Of a DNA stretch of 64,000 nt, positions 25,076 through 39,168 are shown in pieces. The notes under the pieces are model-generated. The model saw only the letters and a program-made list of their open reading frames with translations. It was not told the origin of the DNA and searched no databases. The DNA lies in the NCBI RefSeq assembly GCF_026212465.1, contig NC_080055.1, forward strand, positions 15,918,245 through 15,982,244, read 5' to 3'. A program made the position numbers and the translations under genes. Position 1 is the first letter of the stretch; the number at the start of each line of letters is the position of its first letter. Source of the stretch: Amaranthus tricolor (lineage: Eukaryota > Streptophyta > Magnoliopsida > Caryophyllales > Amaranthaceae).

Positions 25076-28000
25076 GACTACCCTGTTAAAAGGAGTTTCG
25101 TCCTCGAAACTAGAGTAACTAGAGCACAATTCATGAAAACTTGTATTTCTAATAACTCAAGAAGGTGTTTTAACTATTTGAAGCTCCAAAATTGACTCAA
25201 GGATCATGACTTTATTAACACTATTAACAAAAGGATACTCAATCTATTAGAATATTCATACATATCTCATTTCGAGTATTTATAATCACGTAAATTGGCT
25301 CAAACAACTAATGAAAAGCACGTAAATATCACACCAATTGATTCAAACAATCAATCAAAAGCATGTAGATATCACACAAGTTGGTTCAAACAGTCAATCA
25401 AAAGCATGTAAATTTGTAATAGGTTGTTATCATAGACGCGAAAATACGTGAAAGCGCAGGAGGAAATGCGTGTAAACGCGCGAAATTCTATCGCATTCTA
25501 CCCCTCCTTGAATCTTAGTTACGACCCTGTAACTCACTAACCTCGAAACATATGCAAGGATAGTGTGGTTAGACCATGAAACTCTAATTATTTAATATCT
25601 TTGATCTCAAAACTACACACCCTAGGATCTAGGTCTCAATATGTTCTCTTAGTAAGACAACTCTCCTCAATGTTAACAAAAGTAACAGATCTAGCAGATG
25701 TGGCTTTTAAAAAGTGTATCACTTGAACTCGTAACAACACGAAATGTCCTATTATCTAATGTAATTCTTCAAACAACCTTTCCACTTCTACGTGGCCACC
25801 TAAGGTCGTACTTTTTGATAATCTTGAAATGTACGGGAGGTTTAACTATTATAATTTAAACCATGAATGAGGGTAAAATATCAAAACAACAAAGTCCTAA
25901 AAGTAAAGTGCACGAAGTTGCTCAACACTTAATTCATATTACAATTAGACCCTAGACCTAAGGATACATGAATCTTACAAAACTGGTTGGTTATCAACAT
26001 CCAAATCAATTCACTGCTAACTTTACTTATCACAACATATTCCTAACCTTTTACTTAACATGAAATGCTCTTTTCATTAATCATATATGATAAAATCATT
26101 TTATAACATATTAATTCATACATCAAGACTCGATTAGTAGATTAACAACTCAAATTAATAACTCAGAACATAATACTTGTTTCAAGTATATAATTAAATT
26201 ATATATATAACACATTTTAGCAAGTTACTATAGTTAATAATTATACGTTCACAGCCATGATACTAATACACATATCGTAATCGTTCAACAATAACACCCT
26301 TTATTCATCATAATATCAAATTCTGATTACGACAATATGAGGATGATTTAAAATCATGTAGGGCAATGTCAAAGGTTACCAATAATTTTTTTTTTCTTCA
26401 GCTATTCACTTACCATACGACTAGATATGTTGAAAGTATAGAATTTTTTTTTTATCAATTAAGATCACGAACTCATATATGACTGAAGTAATGCATCATG
26501 TTCATATATAACGACAGTACTAATGGTACTAATAGGGTAATAATAATAGTGATGATCAACAAAGATGACATTTTATGTATACATAAAAAAAAATGCAAGA
26601 TGAAAAATAATTGATGAACACACCTACATCACCGCAATTTCCCATATCAATAGCAAAGCAATCATGTATCATCCAGTTTGATAAAGTTGTGATACCAACA
26701 CTAATTTCACAATATCCAATCTAAATCATAACATTTCCATCACAGTATTACCTCTAATTATAAGACCGTTATCGGAGCCATATGACTGCTACATTAACAA
26801 TCCTAACACTATACTAAAGTACAACAACACAAAGCTAACAAAATAACATAACACTTGAAATTATGCATTACAATTATTCCTTCGTAAACAAGTGGGATTC
26901 AATCACCCTTCGGCCTAAGATGCGAAACTTAGAACTAACAACTATAACATAATAGTTTGTATTAAAACGCGTCAAAATTTCAAAACTCTTTTCATCAAAT
27001 GCTTATTACGATCCAACGATTTAGTAACAACAAATTAAAACTCTTCTTAACACAAGTGCGAATATTACTTAACTCTCTTTATCGTATAATAATGATTGTG
27101 TATAATAGTTGTTTAAGACATAATCCATTATCTCGATTCATCTCTCAAATTATAATTATTCGCATACTCATTGTCGTTTCTTCAGTAACTCTCCAAACTT
27201 TATTTACCACGTATCACATCAATCATTATTAAAACAGTAACCCATGTAAAGTCAGCTTCATTTAGAATCTCATCTAAGTCTTATCATTTCAACGTAGAAT
27301 TATTAAATTGGTGATCAATGAGATACTCTAAAATACTTAAAACATTTTACTATATCTTATGTGTACAAAGACGTTCATTCCACCTCATCATCAGATTATT
27401 TTATCCTTATGTCTCGTAACTGCCCAGAAGGCCATTAGAAAAGTAATTATAATATCACTGATTCCTTTTTAATTTCAAATATCATTCCATCTAGGTAACG
27501 CTTTAAAACCGTCACGATTCTTCTTAGCATTATTATCCAATTAAAACATTCATCACTCAATATAAACATTTAATGAGACACAATGTCTTAAGTCAATAGT
27601 GCTCCCTCGAATCAATCCTTAGGCCCTTAACTTGCAAATTTGTTTACGATGATTATTCTTTAACTATCCACTTTAATATAAAGTTATCGACTTATGTATG
27701 AATGATATATCATGTCTCAACGAAATACAGAACTCAAAGGACTTGCGAATAATAATTTTCTCCTTTGATACTCAACTCATATGTCTTCAAGAAGAAAAAA
27801 ATCACCCTTATTTTATCCAAAGAACCACTTCAACAAATTTTTTTCTCTTTTTTTTTCTTTTTTGACAACAAATAGTGATTTAATGGTCGTTATCACTCGG
27901 CAAACATGAAATACTATATTCATTATGATGAGAGTTGGATGCTTACAAAAATCAAAATCAATGACAGGGGACCCTTATAGTATATAATTCATCAAAATAT

Positions 28001-29317
28001 ATATAAAGTGATTACTAAGGCTAATAGGTTGACTATCGTTTTCACTCTCAACTGATTCTCAAGGTCTCACTACAAGCATAAGATGTTGGGTTTAGAACTA
28101 ACAAATATATATTACATTAACCAATTTAAAGCATCAGTCTCAATCACCGTATGAGATTGAAAACGTTTATTGCTAGACACGATTATGCCACATTAAAACT
28201 CAACACCAACATTACTATAACTAATTACAAAGGTGGAGAGCCTCAATCTAGTAAGAATGATAACTTCAAATGGAAATATTAAGGCGATTCTAGTATGAAC
28301 AAAAGTACTAATGAGATAATTTGGTTCAACTAATATAGCATTATTTTTAAACACTTAGAGGCGTTGAAAAAAATCTCTTAACTTCAACTCAGCACTATAT
28401 AAAGAATACATCAATAATACTCTTATAGATCATGGTTTGAAATTGGGGTTTGAATTCTCAAACTATAAACTCTTAACGTGCTCTTGAACTTCTCCTTATA
28501 TTAATGTGTAGGTTTTAACGCATCTGTACTTTAGCTATGACCCCATTATTATCATCAACTGGTGATTAAAAATTTATTATAAGGTATCGCATACAAGACC
28601 CCTTTCTTTCATTTACAATATATCGAATTCTTATTGCCCTTTAGCTCTTATCCTTATTCTAGTTCAAACTATTTACGCTCATACTTGCACAGTCACTCAA
28701 CATATTCAAGAGAATTATGATCACCACCTTCTATGTTATGATGAACGAATGCACTTAACAAATGGAATGCTCGAGCAGATAAAAAAACTGTGGGTCCATG
28801 TATAGAATCAATATAAAACTCGTAAGCTTTATGAAAACAATTAACATCAACAAATATTCAGACACATAAGACTAAATTTCATATAATCATCACAAGCAAG
28901 AGAAAGCTCCCAATGCAACTAACTTCTCTAGAATTCATCATTCATACTTCATATCTCCATAATGACTACTTATAATACAACTCATGAGTTGAACCAAATA
29001 CTCAAAAATTTCATTATTGCTTGATAATGCATAATTCAAATCTACTGATTGGTTAAATCATGTCATCATTCAAACCACCATCATAACTTTTAATTATAAT
29101 AATAACACACATGAAAATGAGTCTCATAACAACCTAAACAAACTATATATTTATCTATGCACGTGCAACGATAATCATTATGCATGAATATGTAATGTAT
29201 GCACCTATCCCATATCTACCCAAACTCTCACGAATAACTTCTAGCTTCAAGCAATTTCTCAACGAATTTGAGGACACAAAGAGTCAGAAATAGGGACCAC
29301 TGGCTTTGATAACCACC
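25076..29317 (-). other. LARD internal region, non-coding
   Basis: 4.24 kb of AT-rich sequence between the two LTRs, with stop codons in all frames; no gag, protease, RT or integrase motif found on either strand. The only ORF above 60 codons (26999-27232 +) is hydrophobic and resembles nothing I recognise. The ends carry the primer-site-like and polypurine-like sequences noted for the element. Confidence 0.7.
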
Positions 29318-32300
29318 TGTAACACCCCTGAATTTTTGACCCATTAAAGAAACCAAAACCGTAAAGGACGGGAGGAAATTCGGGTGTTACATTAAAGAAA
29401 AAGGTAGAGAATTTAGATAAACGTTAAATATTAACATTAAAAAGGTGAGTGGAAATTTTGGCAGTGCGCCTTTGTAGAAAAACAAAATTTATTTAGAAGC
29501 TAATAAAGTAAAGGCATCAACGGCCGATCAAAACTATGTCACGGCGGAATGATTCGTCACAGGCTTCTCAAATCAACATGCAAAGCATGGATCGTGGTTC
29601 CAGTGTCGACGTTTGCGTTTTAAAAAGACTTAACTCCTTAAAACCATACAGAGTTATAAACTACGCATCGAAAATACAAATATACGAGGGAGGACACAAG
29701 GCCTCATAACAAACATATACAACCAAAATTTACAAAAAAATAACAAGAGCTACAAAAATCAAAAGATAGTAGTATGACACAGGTTATGCTTTGCCCTCAT
29801 CACTCTCCCCAAATGCAATGCGATGCAAAAGAAGCTCCAGTACCTGCTACGCCTGTCTATAATCCTCCTGCTGCTCGACATTAGACCAAAGGCCAATATG
29901 TCATAGCAGGACAATCATAGAAAGTCATCAACAATCAAACATAAACACAAACACGTACACGTCAGTAACTAACAACAAATATAATAAGACCAACTACTAT
30001 ATAGCATTATATCATAAAACAAGATAAGATGATTTCATAAAACGCAAGCACATATAGTAACCGTTTATCGGCCACATATACTTCTTAATTTCATTACGTG
30101 CTTTCCAACCCGAACCATGTGTTCTTGAGTAGAATGCAGGTCTTCACGCTCCTCTTTTCAAACATAAACTCTTGCAAAACACATATAGTATCAACTCGAC
30201 CATGGCATTAACAGAATACCTAACACATAACCTTATAGAGCTTGTCTATCTTAAGGTAAGTGTGATCATAGTCTGTAATACCCTTGAGGTAACTTAACTT
30301 AGGCACACTTCTCACTAGCATAAACTATTCTATAAATAAGAAGATGTTCTATCAATGAGTAAATATTCTATTAAAGAGTAAACGTTCTATCAATGTGTAA
30401 GCTTTCTATCAAAGAACGAACCTTCTATCATTAAATAACTTTCGATCAATGGATAAACTTTCTATCACTGAATACATTTCTATCAGTGGATCTTTCTCTA
30501 CTTCCTGGCATAGTGACACGGCCAAGGGCGTTATTAGCCATCCGGCGCCCATGGCAAAGTATGAGCTCATGCCCCCTCCAGCTGACCCTCTCGGGTCCTA
30601 CCTTCGGGAAAAACTAACACACTGGGGTTCTAAAAGAGTAAAGAGGCCACCATATTGGGGTTTGCAAGACCCGCATGGTAACACCTCGGTCAAGGGGCGG
30701 TATCGGCCATCCGGCGCCAGTGACCCAAGCATTCTCAAACCCCCTTACGGTGGTCCCGTCGAACCTCACCTAGGGGACTAATAAATCAGCCGGATATAAT
30801 CCAGTTGAGTCACGCCAGCTAATCATAATCAAATACTTTATCAGATGGGAATAACTTCCACTTTTGACTAATAATGAGCGCCCTTGAATAGTAGTACACC
30901 AAAACCCACTGAGCCACTCATCAAAATATGAAATTCACCTCTAAAGGAGTCATTCTAACTCCAAGTAAGGCATAATCCAATTCTTATATAGATAGGAGGT
31001 AGTTCTTGCCCTCTATTAACACTCTCATTCTCTAAACTATTCTAAGCGCAAGGATTTCATAGTCGATAGCTCTTCATGTAAAGTGTACTCAATAGTATCT
31101 CATAGTTTCAATGCAATGTATATTATCACAATAAACAATAATGTCTTAAAGCAAATTGCATATAAGGGTTAGTTACTGCGTATACGTACCTGTGAGCGTC
31201 ACTGCACGATCAAAAATCACAAAATCACCCGACTAAGGCTCTACTTTCCTCTTACAAAATGGACACATATATAAGTTATGAGTAGAACTAATAAGTTCCC
31301 TTAACTACTTTGCCATACCAAACTAAATACCAAAGTAACCGCTATCACCCATTCAACATGAGTTTTCGATTTCCCTAGCATGCACACAACTCATTCAATA
31401 CAAGTCAAAATCATTAAGTCAACACAACATAAGTCTTTCCATCAATTTAAAGTAGAAGTATGTGTGAATCGCTTCTTTACATTAACTAATTTTGAGCATA
31501 TCGACTCGCGTTACCAAAAAATAACTAATCACCACTTAATCTTACAATTTTAATATAACATTAATATAACGATAAAGCAAATCTTAGAGTTATCGTATCG
31601 AGATATCATTTGTTACATTCTCCATAGCTATTAAGAACTATAGTCAAAACAACACGACAATTAACTTTAGCAACCATCGACGATAAGTTGACATTATGCT
31701 CTTGGCTTACTAGTATCATGTATCTATAACTTCAATAACAACCTAATAAGGGTATTTGTAATTCACAACAATTAAACCACAACAATTAGTAGCTATTTTA
31801 TTCTCAATTTAATCAATCAAAATTACTTTCATAGTCAACTAACATCATCACCATTACTAATTATTCATAATAATAAGCAATCGATCAAATCTTAAAACAA
31901 CTTTTAAAGTTATTTAATCAATCATCACCAAAATATAGTATAAAACACACATTATTAGTAATTTCATCTCTAATTCCAAGCCCTAATCGTTTCGTGTTCA
32001 AAGATAACATATTTAATTAGTACTCATACTAAGATTCAAAGAAAATAATACAAAACCAGCACATCACCCATAATTTCAAATCACACTTCAAACCCTAATC
32101 ATTTCATGTTCAAGGATAATTCTTTTAACCATTACCCATACTAGAATTCCATGAGACTAATACACAATCAACATACAACTCATAAACATGGTAGATTCTA
32201 GTTAGAAATGGTAAATTAATCAATTTGAAAAGAGAGAGAGATGGCTTACAATGGGGTAATTTAGAAAAGGGGTGAAGGCTAGGTGGTTATTGCGGTGGTG

Positions 32301-32912
32301 TGAAGCACAAAGATGGTGGCGCTGTGCTCGTGGAGGGCTGCTGGTGTGCAGTTGGTTGCTGCCGTGGAGGAGGGAAGGGAGGCTGCTGAGCAGCTGCTAT
32401 TTGGGGGAGAAATCGCAGCCGCTGCTGCTGGCTGTTGTTGGCGGCTGTGCTGGTGGTCACGTAGGCAGCAGCTGGTGGTGGTGGCTGCTGGTCGTGAGCG
32501 GCTGATCGAGGCCAGCTACTGGCGGCACAGCAAGGGGAAAGGGAGAAGAAAAAGAGAGAAGAGAAGAACAGGGGGAGTGACGGCGTGAATTGAGTAAGGG
32601 AGGGAGTAATACCCCTTAAAACCCTAACTTATCTTACTTATTTAATTTATACACTTATTTATTTATTTGTTTACCTAGGTTCATCTTCTTGCGAGGGCCA
32701 GCTAAAAAAAACTCACCTACGTGTGCTCACACATTTCAATAAAATAATTATTTTTATTCAAACCTCTTTATTTAGAAATTGTAATTGTACTTTTAATATA
32801 AATATATGTTAATATTTAAATTCATATATGAAAGGAGTTTATTAAAACTACTTCTAAATTAATTTAACATAATTATAAAATTCCCAAAATTATTAAAATA
32901 TTAATTAATGAC
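29318..32912 (-). repeat. LARD 5' LTR, 3595 bp, end truncated
   Basis: Nearly complete LTR copy beginning TGTAACACCCCTGAA on the plus strand. It matches the other copy up to TTAATTAATGAC, then stops ~24 bp short of the expected GGGGTGTTACA end and passes directly into sequence I assign to CACTA-0. A deletion probably removed the LTR edge together with the first part of the CACTA-0 TNP2 gene. The frames at 30449-30781 and 32272-32588 lie in LTR sequence, and their counterparts in the other LTR differ; I do not regard them as genes. Confidence 0.8.
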
Positions 32913-34027
32913 TTGATGATGATGATGTATTTTTTTTCCATTTTTAGCAAACAATATTTCTTATCAGATGTAATATTTACTTTTGTTTTAAACAGTTTCA
33001 GTTTTTATGATTTAAAGTTTTTAACAGTTCGGCATTTTGAGACTTCCGCAATATTCTTATATTAAACATTATTATTAAATGTTAACTATGTATCGAGATT
33101 GCCGCTCCTGTTACAATATACTTCATACTTCATATACTTCATATTCTAATTCTATATAACCTAAGATATTCTAATTCTATGCTTCATACTTGAATATTGA
33201 GCACTACATTCTAAATAAAATTATATTCAAAATATAAGTAATAAAATAAAATCATTTAACCCTAAAAATGTATGTATTCTAATTCTAATAATTAAAAACA
33301 TAAGTATAACAACAAACTACATTTTTAACAAAATACACAAATAATTAACAAATTAATAACATAAACATGAAAAATGTAAAATTCACAAATAATTGATATC
33401 TTTAACACTAAATTACTAAATTACAAGTAAAACAATAAAAAAATGAACTTGCAAATTAACAAAATAAATAGAAATTACCTTGATTTCGTGAGTTATGTAA
33501 TATAATCTACAATGAAAAACAAAAACAAAATTAGTATAAAAAAATTAGCCTTAAATTTTGTATGTTTTGAATAGCTTGCAAAAACTTAAAGGTTTAAGAA
33601 ATTAAAAAATGAAATTTTACCTTAATTTCGTACAAGAATTTTCGTGGGTTTTGAAGATGAACTTGAACAATACAACAATGGGAGTTCATGGGTTTGAGGA
33701 TATGATGAACAAGACAACTTGAAGAAGAAGATGATGATGATAAAGTTCGTGGGTTTGAGAACGACAATGCAGTTGAAGAGTGAAGACGAAGAAGATGAAG
33801 TGGTTTGTGTGTTTCAGGGGGGTTTTAGAAGCAGTATTCAGTAGAATAAAGCAGTAGTGTATATCGTATTGAAGAAGCAGTGTTTTAGTATTAGAACAAC
33901 AGGCACGGTTTTTTTTTTTTTAAATTACCTTATATGCTGCATTCACTAAAAACCGCAGCATATAGTGTAATTTTTATTTTCTTAATTTAACAAAAATTAC
34001 ATTATATGCTGCGGTTTTAAGTGAACC
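32913..34027 (-). other. CACTA-0 5' leader region (inferred)
   Basis: Minus strand reads from the Tekay junction: subterminal ATATGCTGCGGTTTT-type motifs (33940-34020), a pyrimidine-rich leader (33650-33800) and a possible splice donor AAGGTAAAATTTC near 33620. Together with 43411-43524 this forms the 5' end of a minus-strand CACTA element of the same family as CACTA-1. It abuts the truncated LARD LTR at 32912. No coding sequence was recognised. Confidence 0.55.
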
Positions 34028-35632
34028 TGTAACACCCCGATATTTTTCCGAAATATTAAATGATTTAGTAGTAATATTATTATTATTATTATTCTTTTTA
34101 GAAGAGTATATTTTTTTTATTATTATTTCTTTTGTTAGTGGGTTAGATCATGATATTTCAACTTTTAAGGCAATTAAAACCATTTTAAGCCCAAACCTTT
34201 TTTCCTAATCTATCTTTAATTTCAAAAAATAAAATAATAAAAGGGAATTTGAAGAGTTGGCCGGCCATATGGGGTAAGTTGGGGGATTTGTAACCTCTTG
34301 AAGAATATTGAAAGATTAAGAATTATTGCCTTGCATAATTGTTTCCTTAATTTCCTTAATTCCTTTATTTTCTTAATCTCCTAGTTACCTTAGTCTCATC
34401 ATTAGCATTCTTCTTTCAAAACTCTTAGAAAACTCAAGGAAAAAAAATATATTCTTCTTCAATCTCCTTCTACTCACGCCTAGTATCATCATCTTGTTCA
34501 TCAATTGGTGTTTTGTTCTTGTGCAAATTGTGAGTAAATTCTTAACCTAGTTGATTTTTTTTATGTGTTTTATGGATGATTTGAGGAAAATGTGTATGTG
34601 TGCTTATTTCCCGAATACGATTGAACCTTGTAGGAAGTTGATTCGTGACCGGGAATTGATTAAGACGCTTGTGAGTTGGTTATCATGCTTAAGGTATGTA
34701 CACGCAGCGAAGTTCGCATTAGTCCGATGTATCATATAATAATGGTATACAAAAGTAAAGTATGGATATATAGTACGAATAATGTTATCTTTCGAATAAA
34801 TAATTTTGATTCATTGTTTTGATAAGCAGAGGTAGTATGACCTCACTAACCTTAAAGTGGACGTAGTATGACGTCAATTGGTGGAAATGAATTACTCGCG
34901 GTATATTGGGGCATTATGAGCCACCGCGGGGGTATGCATACTTAACCATAGGCACCGAAGTAAGGCGAGTGTCTATGGTAGAGACTTGCTTAGGGGTTAG
35001 CTCTCCCTAATGTAATGTCTCACTTATGGAGATTGGAGTGTACCGGCAGTATGGCTGGATAGTACAGCATTATGGCTGACTAATCTTTACATGAAAATAA
35101 TTATTCTTTATTAGCATGATCGAAGCGTACTGTTCTGTGAATTGACAGCTATTAAATTAAAACTTTCTCTTGTGTTGTTATTTACTTGATATGCGACGAT
35201 TGCTGACGTGTACTTTTGGTCTTAACGACCCTGCGATGATGTTGTTTCCTATCTGGGCAATGACTAGCATTAAGTTAAGTTGCAAGTTTGGGGAGTAAGG
35301 ATTGACCCTTGAAGAAATAAATCATTAGGATATAGAAGTCTTGATAAGAACTTCTAATTAAGTTTAAAGAACATTTGGTTTTATGAGGCGATTTTCGTTC
35401 TCAAGTTGTAATAAGTAGATTTAACTTTTTCGTGCTTATCCGCTGCTAAGAATTTCTTATATCTAGTAGTTCATAATAACACTAATAGAACTCGATCCGC
35501 AAGCTTTCCTTAAATTTTAAATCCGTTTTAACTACCTTCTAACATCCCGGTTTGACTCGGATAATATTTATCTCGTTTTTAGAAGGGCCATCTTCTCTTT
35601 TCGTACGACCCGAGTTATTCCGAGATGTTACA
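34028..35632 (+). repeat. Tekay 5' LTR
   Basis: 1605 bp. It contains a GC-richer block at 34825-35085 with GGTAGTATGAC/CGTAGTATGACG repeats. The 62-codon frame at 34551 is present in both LTRs but shows no domain. This LTR lacks about 30 bp present near 42300 in the other copy. Confidence 0.93.
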
Positions 35633-35634
35633 AC

Positions 35635-35646
35635 TGGTATCAGAGC
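35635..35646 (+). other. Tekay primer-binding site (tRNA-iMet)
   Basis: TGGTATCAGAGC, an exact match to the plant initiator-Met primer site, two bases inside the 5' LTR. Confidence 0.93.
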
Positions 35647-35937
35647 GGGAGTTTTATTTAGTGTTATTTATCTATATCGATAGACTAACGTAAGAAAAAA
35701 AATAAAATAAAATAAAAAATTGACGAGAGAAAAAGGGGTAGACATTAAGGGGATATGATGTGTTGTGCTTGTTGTCTTTAAGCATAATGTCATGGATAAC
35801 TTTGATGTGTGTATGATAGAATTTCTGTGTTTATATCTCTGATGCTCTGATTTATCTATCCTTGTCTTATCTCAGAAACTAATTGTTTTGTTTTTCTTTC
35901 TTTGTGAGTCAGGAAGTTCGATTATTACTTTTCTTTT

Positions 35938-36810
35938 ATGGATAAAGGAAAAAGGCTGGCCGAGGAAGGAATTAATACCCGAGAGGAACCCTGGAGAGCT
36001 TTAGTTGATGCCCCAGCCTGGGCAGAAATAGAGGCTCTGGGAATTTGGGACAGAAAAGAGGGAGAAAGCGATTTGGATTATACCCGACGAATGGAAATGA
36101 TTTACAAGAGGTCCAAACAAGTGTATGAAAGGATAATGGACGAGGAGATGATTGTACTGAAAGAGAGGAGTGAACAGTTTCACCTAGATCTTGACAGAAG
36201 GGTAACAGTAGTGAAAACTGTGGGTCGGGACGGATTTGACGTTCCAGAGTCTAGTGGGGCTAGGACAAATATTATTGAGGAGGTTGTTCCCGTAGTAAAT
36301 CCAAACTCAGTGTTACTAATAAACTTCAACGAGTTGGATCCAGAGGAGGATCCCGAGGAGGATCCAGAAGAGGACCCGGAGGAGGACCCCGATGAGGACC
36401 CAGAAGAAGAATTTGAGGAGGATTTCGAAGAAAATTCTGATGAGGAACAGGGAGAAATTATGGAGGAGGATTCCTTAAGAGTGGTAGAAGAACCTTATGA
36501 GGATAACCTGGGAGATGGATATAATGCTGATGAGGAGGGGGAAATAGCTGATAGAGATGAAATTTTGAGCGATACTGATAGCGGAGTAGTTATTCTAGGG
36601 GGTTGGCCGGTGAGGCGAGAAGATCTCATGAGTGAGGAAGAAAGTGAGATAATTATATGGGAGGAAGAACCACCTGAACCAATAATTGTAGAGCTTTCTG
36701 ATTCCGTAGCGCGACTTACTATGAGTGATTCCTTATCTATAGGAACCCCTTCTGATTCCGATAGCGCGTCTAGCGATGACTCTGGTGATGCTGATTTTGA
36801 CCATGACTGA
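35938..36810 (+). CDS. Tekay extra acidic ORF upstream of gag
   Basis: Intact 290-codon frame starting 306 bp after the 5' LTR and ending ~480 bp before gag. The N-terminal ~110 residues are charged and helix-prone (WDRKEGESDLDYTRRMEMIY, KQVYERIMDEEMIVLKERSE), possibly coiled coil. The rest is extremely acidic, including four or five DPEE repeats near residues 137-155 and a C-terminal Asp/Ser-rich tail. No cysteine cluster, signal peptide or membrane span. I do not recognise the family. Canonical Tekay elements begin with gag, so this is unusual; an acidic leader ORF is known from the Ogre/Tat lineage, which is different. Confidence 0.6.
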   Translation: MDKGKRLAEEGINTREEPWRALVDAPAWAEIEALGIWDRKEGESDLDYTRRMEMIYKRSKQVYERIMDEEMIVLKERSEQFHLDLDRRVTVVKTVGRDGFDVPESSGARTNIIEEVVPVVNPNSVLLINFNELDPEEDPEEDPEEDPEEDPDEDPEEEFEEDFEENSDEEQGEIMEEDSLRVVEEPYEDNLGDGYNADEEGEIADRDEILSDTDSGVVILGGWPVRREDLMSEEESEIIIWEEEPPEPIIVELSDSVARLTMSDSLSIGTPSDSDSASSDDSGDADFDHD

Positions 36811-37290
36811 TACATGGAGGATCAGGACCGTTTGGATGCGTCGCCTTTATTTGCCTGATTGTTTCTACTTTATTTGATTATACATGTGTACCAGTTCGTA
36901 TGTCTAGTTCCTTAGTAGAATAAATTGCGAACAGTTTTGTCGGTTAAATGATTTGGTTGTTTATCTCAGACTTTTGTAGTATTTGAACAGTGGTTATGTG
37001 GGAATTTATACCCAAGTATTTCTTTTAGATTGGAACTATATGATATTATTGTTTTGAATTTGAATTTTGTTTTTAAAAGTCTAAACATTAGTAAGTAGAA
37101 CCGATTTAGTATTGTATTTTATGGAAAAATGAATAGATTTGATTATAGACTCATTGTTCAACTCTTTTACCTTTTAGGGCTCTTACCTTGTTTATTTTAG
37201 AGCAATAACAGAATGAGTTTTCCTTAACCACCAACGCTGTAGAAATGTATTTACATACCTTGTTTAACCTAATGCAGTATACCTGCCATC
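36811..37290 (+). other. Spacer between Tekay extra ORF and gag
   Basis: 480 bp of T-rich sequence without open frames. Possible splice acceptors exist just upstream of the gag ATG, but I cannot confirm them. Confidence 0.4.
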
Positions 37291-39168
37291 ATGCCACCCT
37301 TTTTGAAAAGGTCCGTGCCAAGAGGAAACTCTGACCGCGTGCTTCGAAACCTAGTTAAGGCCCTAGCTGGCGCAAGGAATCCGAGACAGAATTCTTTGGA
37401 GGAAAAGGCTTCGTCAATTAGTAAGAGAATAGCCCAGATTAAACCCTCGACTTATAGTGGAAAAGGTGAACCTTCTATGTTGGAAAACTGGCTGAGAGAA
37501 TTTGACAAGCTTTTTAGCGTGGTGAGATGTCCTGCTGAGCTCATGGTTGACCAAGCCGCGTTTTTCCTAGTGGAAGACGCTGATTATTGGTGGACACATA
37601 GTAAGATAAGGTTGATAACAAAAAACGACGGTGATTTAAGCTGGGAAGGTTTTAAGGGCGCGTTAAGGGACCAATTGTATCTGCCTCATATGAGGAAGGA
37701 CAAATCAAATGAGTTTGCTAGGTTCGAAATGGGAAACCTAACGGTGGACGAATATTATCAGAAATTTATGGAATACTTGAAGTTTTGCCCTGAGGATGTC
37801 CCAACTGAGGGAAAGAAAATTCAGCGTTTTGAGTTAGGTCTATCGTATGAAATCCAAAAGCACATTGAGACTGATAAATATGATACTTTAGACCAGCTAT
37901 ACAAGAGAGCTGCGCAGATTGGAAATGTTATTAGGAAGGAAAAAGAGAAGATGAGCCATAGCAGGGAAAAGAGGAAAGAACCCATGTTTCAGAATGATAC
38001 GAATGCGAGTAATCAAGTTCAGAATCAATTTAAGAAGCATAAACCGGTTGGAGGCTTCCAGGAAAAAGGATTCCATTCTGGTCAAAACGGCAAGAATGGG
38101 GGAAATTCGAGACTAGAGGCTAGAATGCAGAAGCCTTTGTATGATCGCAATGGGAAGGAAAGAATCTACAACTGTAGGAGATGCCAGAAGAATCACCCAG
38201 GAAGGGACTGCCGGGGTGCGTTAGTGGACTGTTCTTACTGTGGTAAGCCGGGCCATAGAATGTACGAGTGTTATACTCGCATGGGACAACAAGAGTTGCA
38301 AGGGGGAAATCATAGAGGTTTCCAACAACAACGACTCATTAACAGACGGAGTAGTAATGAAGCTAGAAGGGGGAATCACAATGGTGGAAGTTTTGGCCGA
38401 AACTTGGGAGGTGCCTCAAACCCTAGGTTTCCGGGAAATAACTCCGGTGTCCAGCAACGACCGGCAAATGCTAGAAACGAGAATTTCTTTTCAAGCCATC
38501 GTGGTAATCAAAGAGGTGTCACTACTTCTACCCAGAACGATGGCAGACTTTCAGCAGTTAACTCGAGGGAGGCAGCGCAGGCGTCGGATGTGGTCATAGG
38601 TACGTTCTGTATTAATACAAAATCCGTTAAAGTACTTTTTGATTCTGGTGCATCGTGCTCGTTTGTTTCAAAGTCTAGAGTTAAAGACTTAGAATTGGAG
38701 AACCCCGAGGAAACATCTTTTTCAGTCTCTACTCCTTCTGGGGAGACTTTTCATTGTAATACGTTGTTCCGTGAAGTGCCGGTTAAGATAGGGAAAGTAA
38801 AATTTCCAAGTGATTTATTTTCTCTAGAAATGGATGATTTTAATGTAATAGTTGGGATGGATTGCCTAAGTAGATATAAAGCGATGATAGATTGTGAAGA
38901 ACAGTCAGTGACCTTAAGTGGACCTAGGGGGGAGAAGGTTAAATATAGGAGTCTTCCTAAGGGACCAAGGATAAAAATTGTATCGTCATTTAAGGTCAGG
39001 AAGTTAATCAAGCAAGGGCAACCGTGGTTTCTGTGTAGTATAAGTAAGGTAGGGGAGGGGGAGTTGCAGCTTGAGAACATTCCAGTGGTCTGTGATTTTA
39101 GAGATGTTTTCCAGAAGAACTTCCTGGTATGCCGCCAAAAAGGGACGTGGACTTCTCGATCGACTTAA
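37291..39168 (+). pseudogene. Tekay gag-protease
   Basis: 625-codon frame. The retrotransposon gag domain spans about residues 60-210 (KPSTYSGKGEPSMLENWLRE, FFLVEDADYWW, FEMGNLTVDEYYQKFMEYLK). Next is a zinc-knuckle pair: a degenerate CRRCQKNHPGRDC and a good CSYCGKPGHRMYEC near residue 310. A long Asn/Gly/Arg-rich linker follows, then the aspartic protease (VLFDSGASCSFVS, catalytic DSG near residue 447; IVGMDCLSRY). It should run on into RT, but a one-base loss near 39110 shifts the frame, so the final ~20 residues are not native and the protein ends at 39168. Gag packages the RNA and the protease cleaves the polyprotein. Confidence 0.9.

Noticed and set aside
34551..34739. 62-codon frame (copy at 42330-42518)
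   Set aside because: Present in both Tekay LTRs only because the LTRs are duplicates; no domain and no support as a gene.
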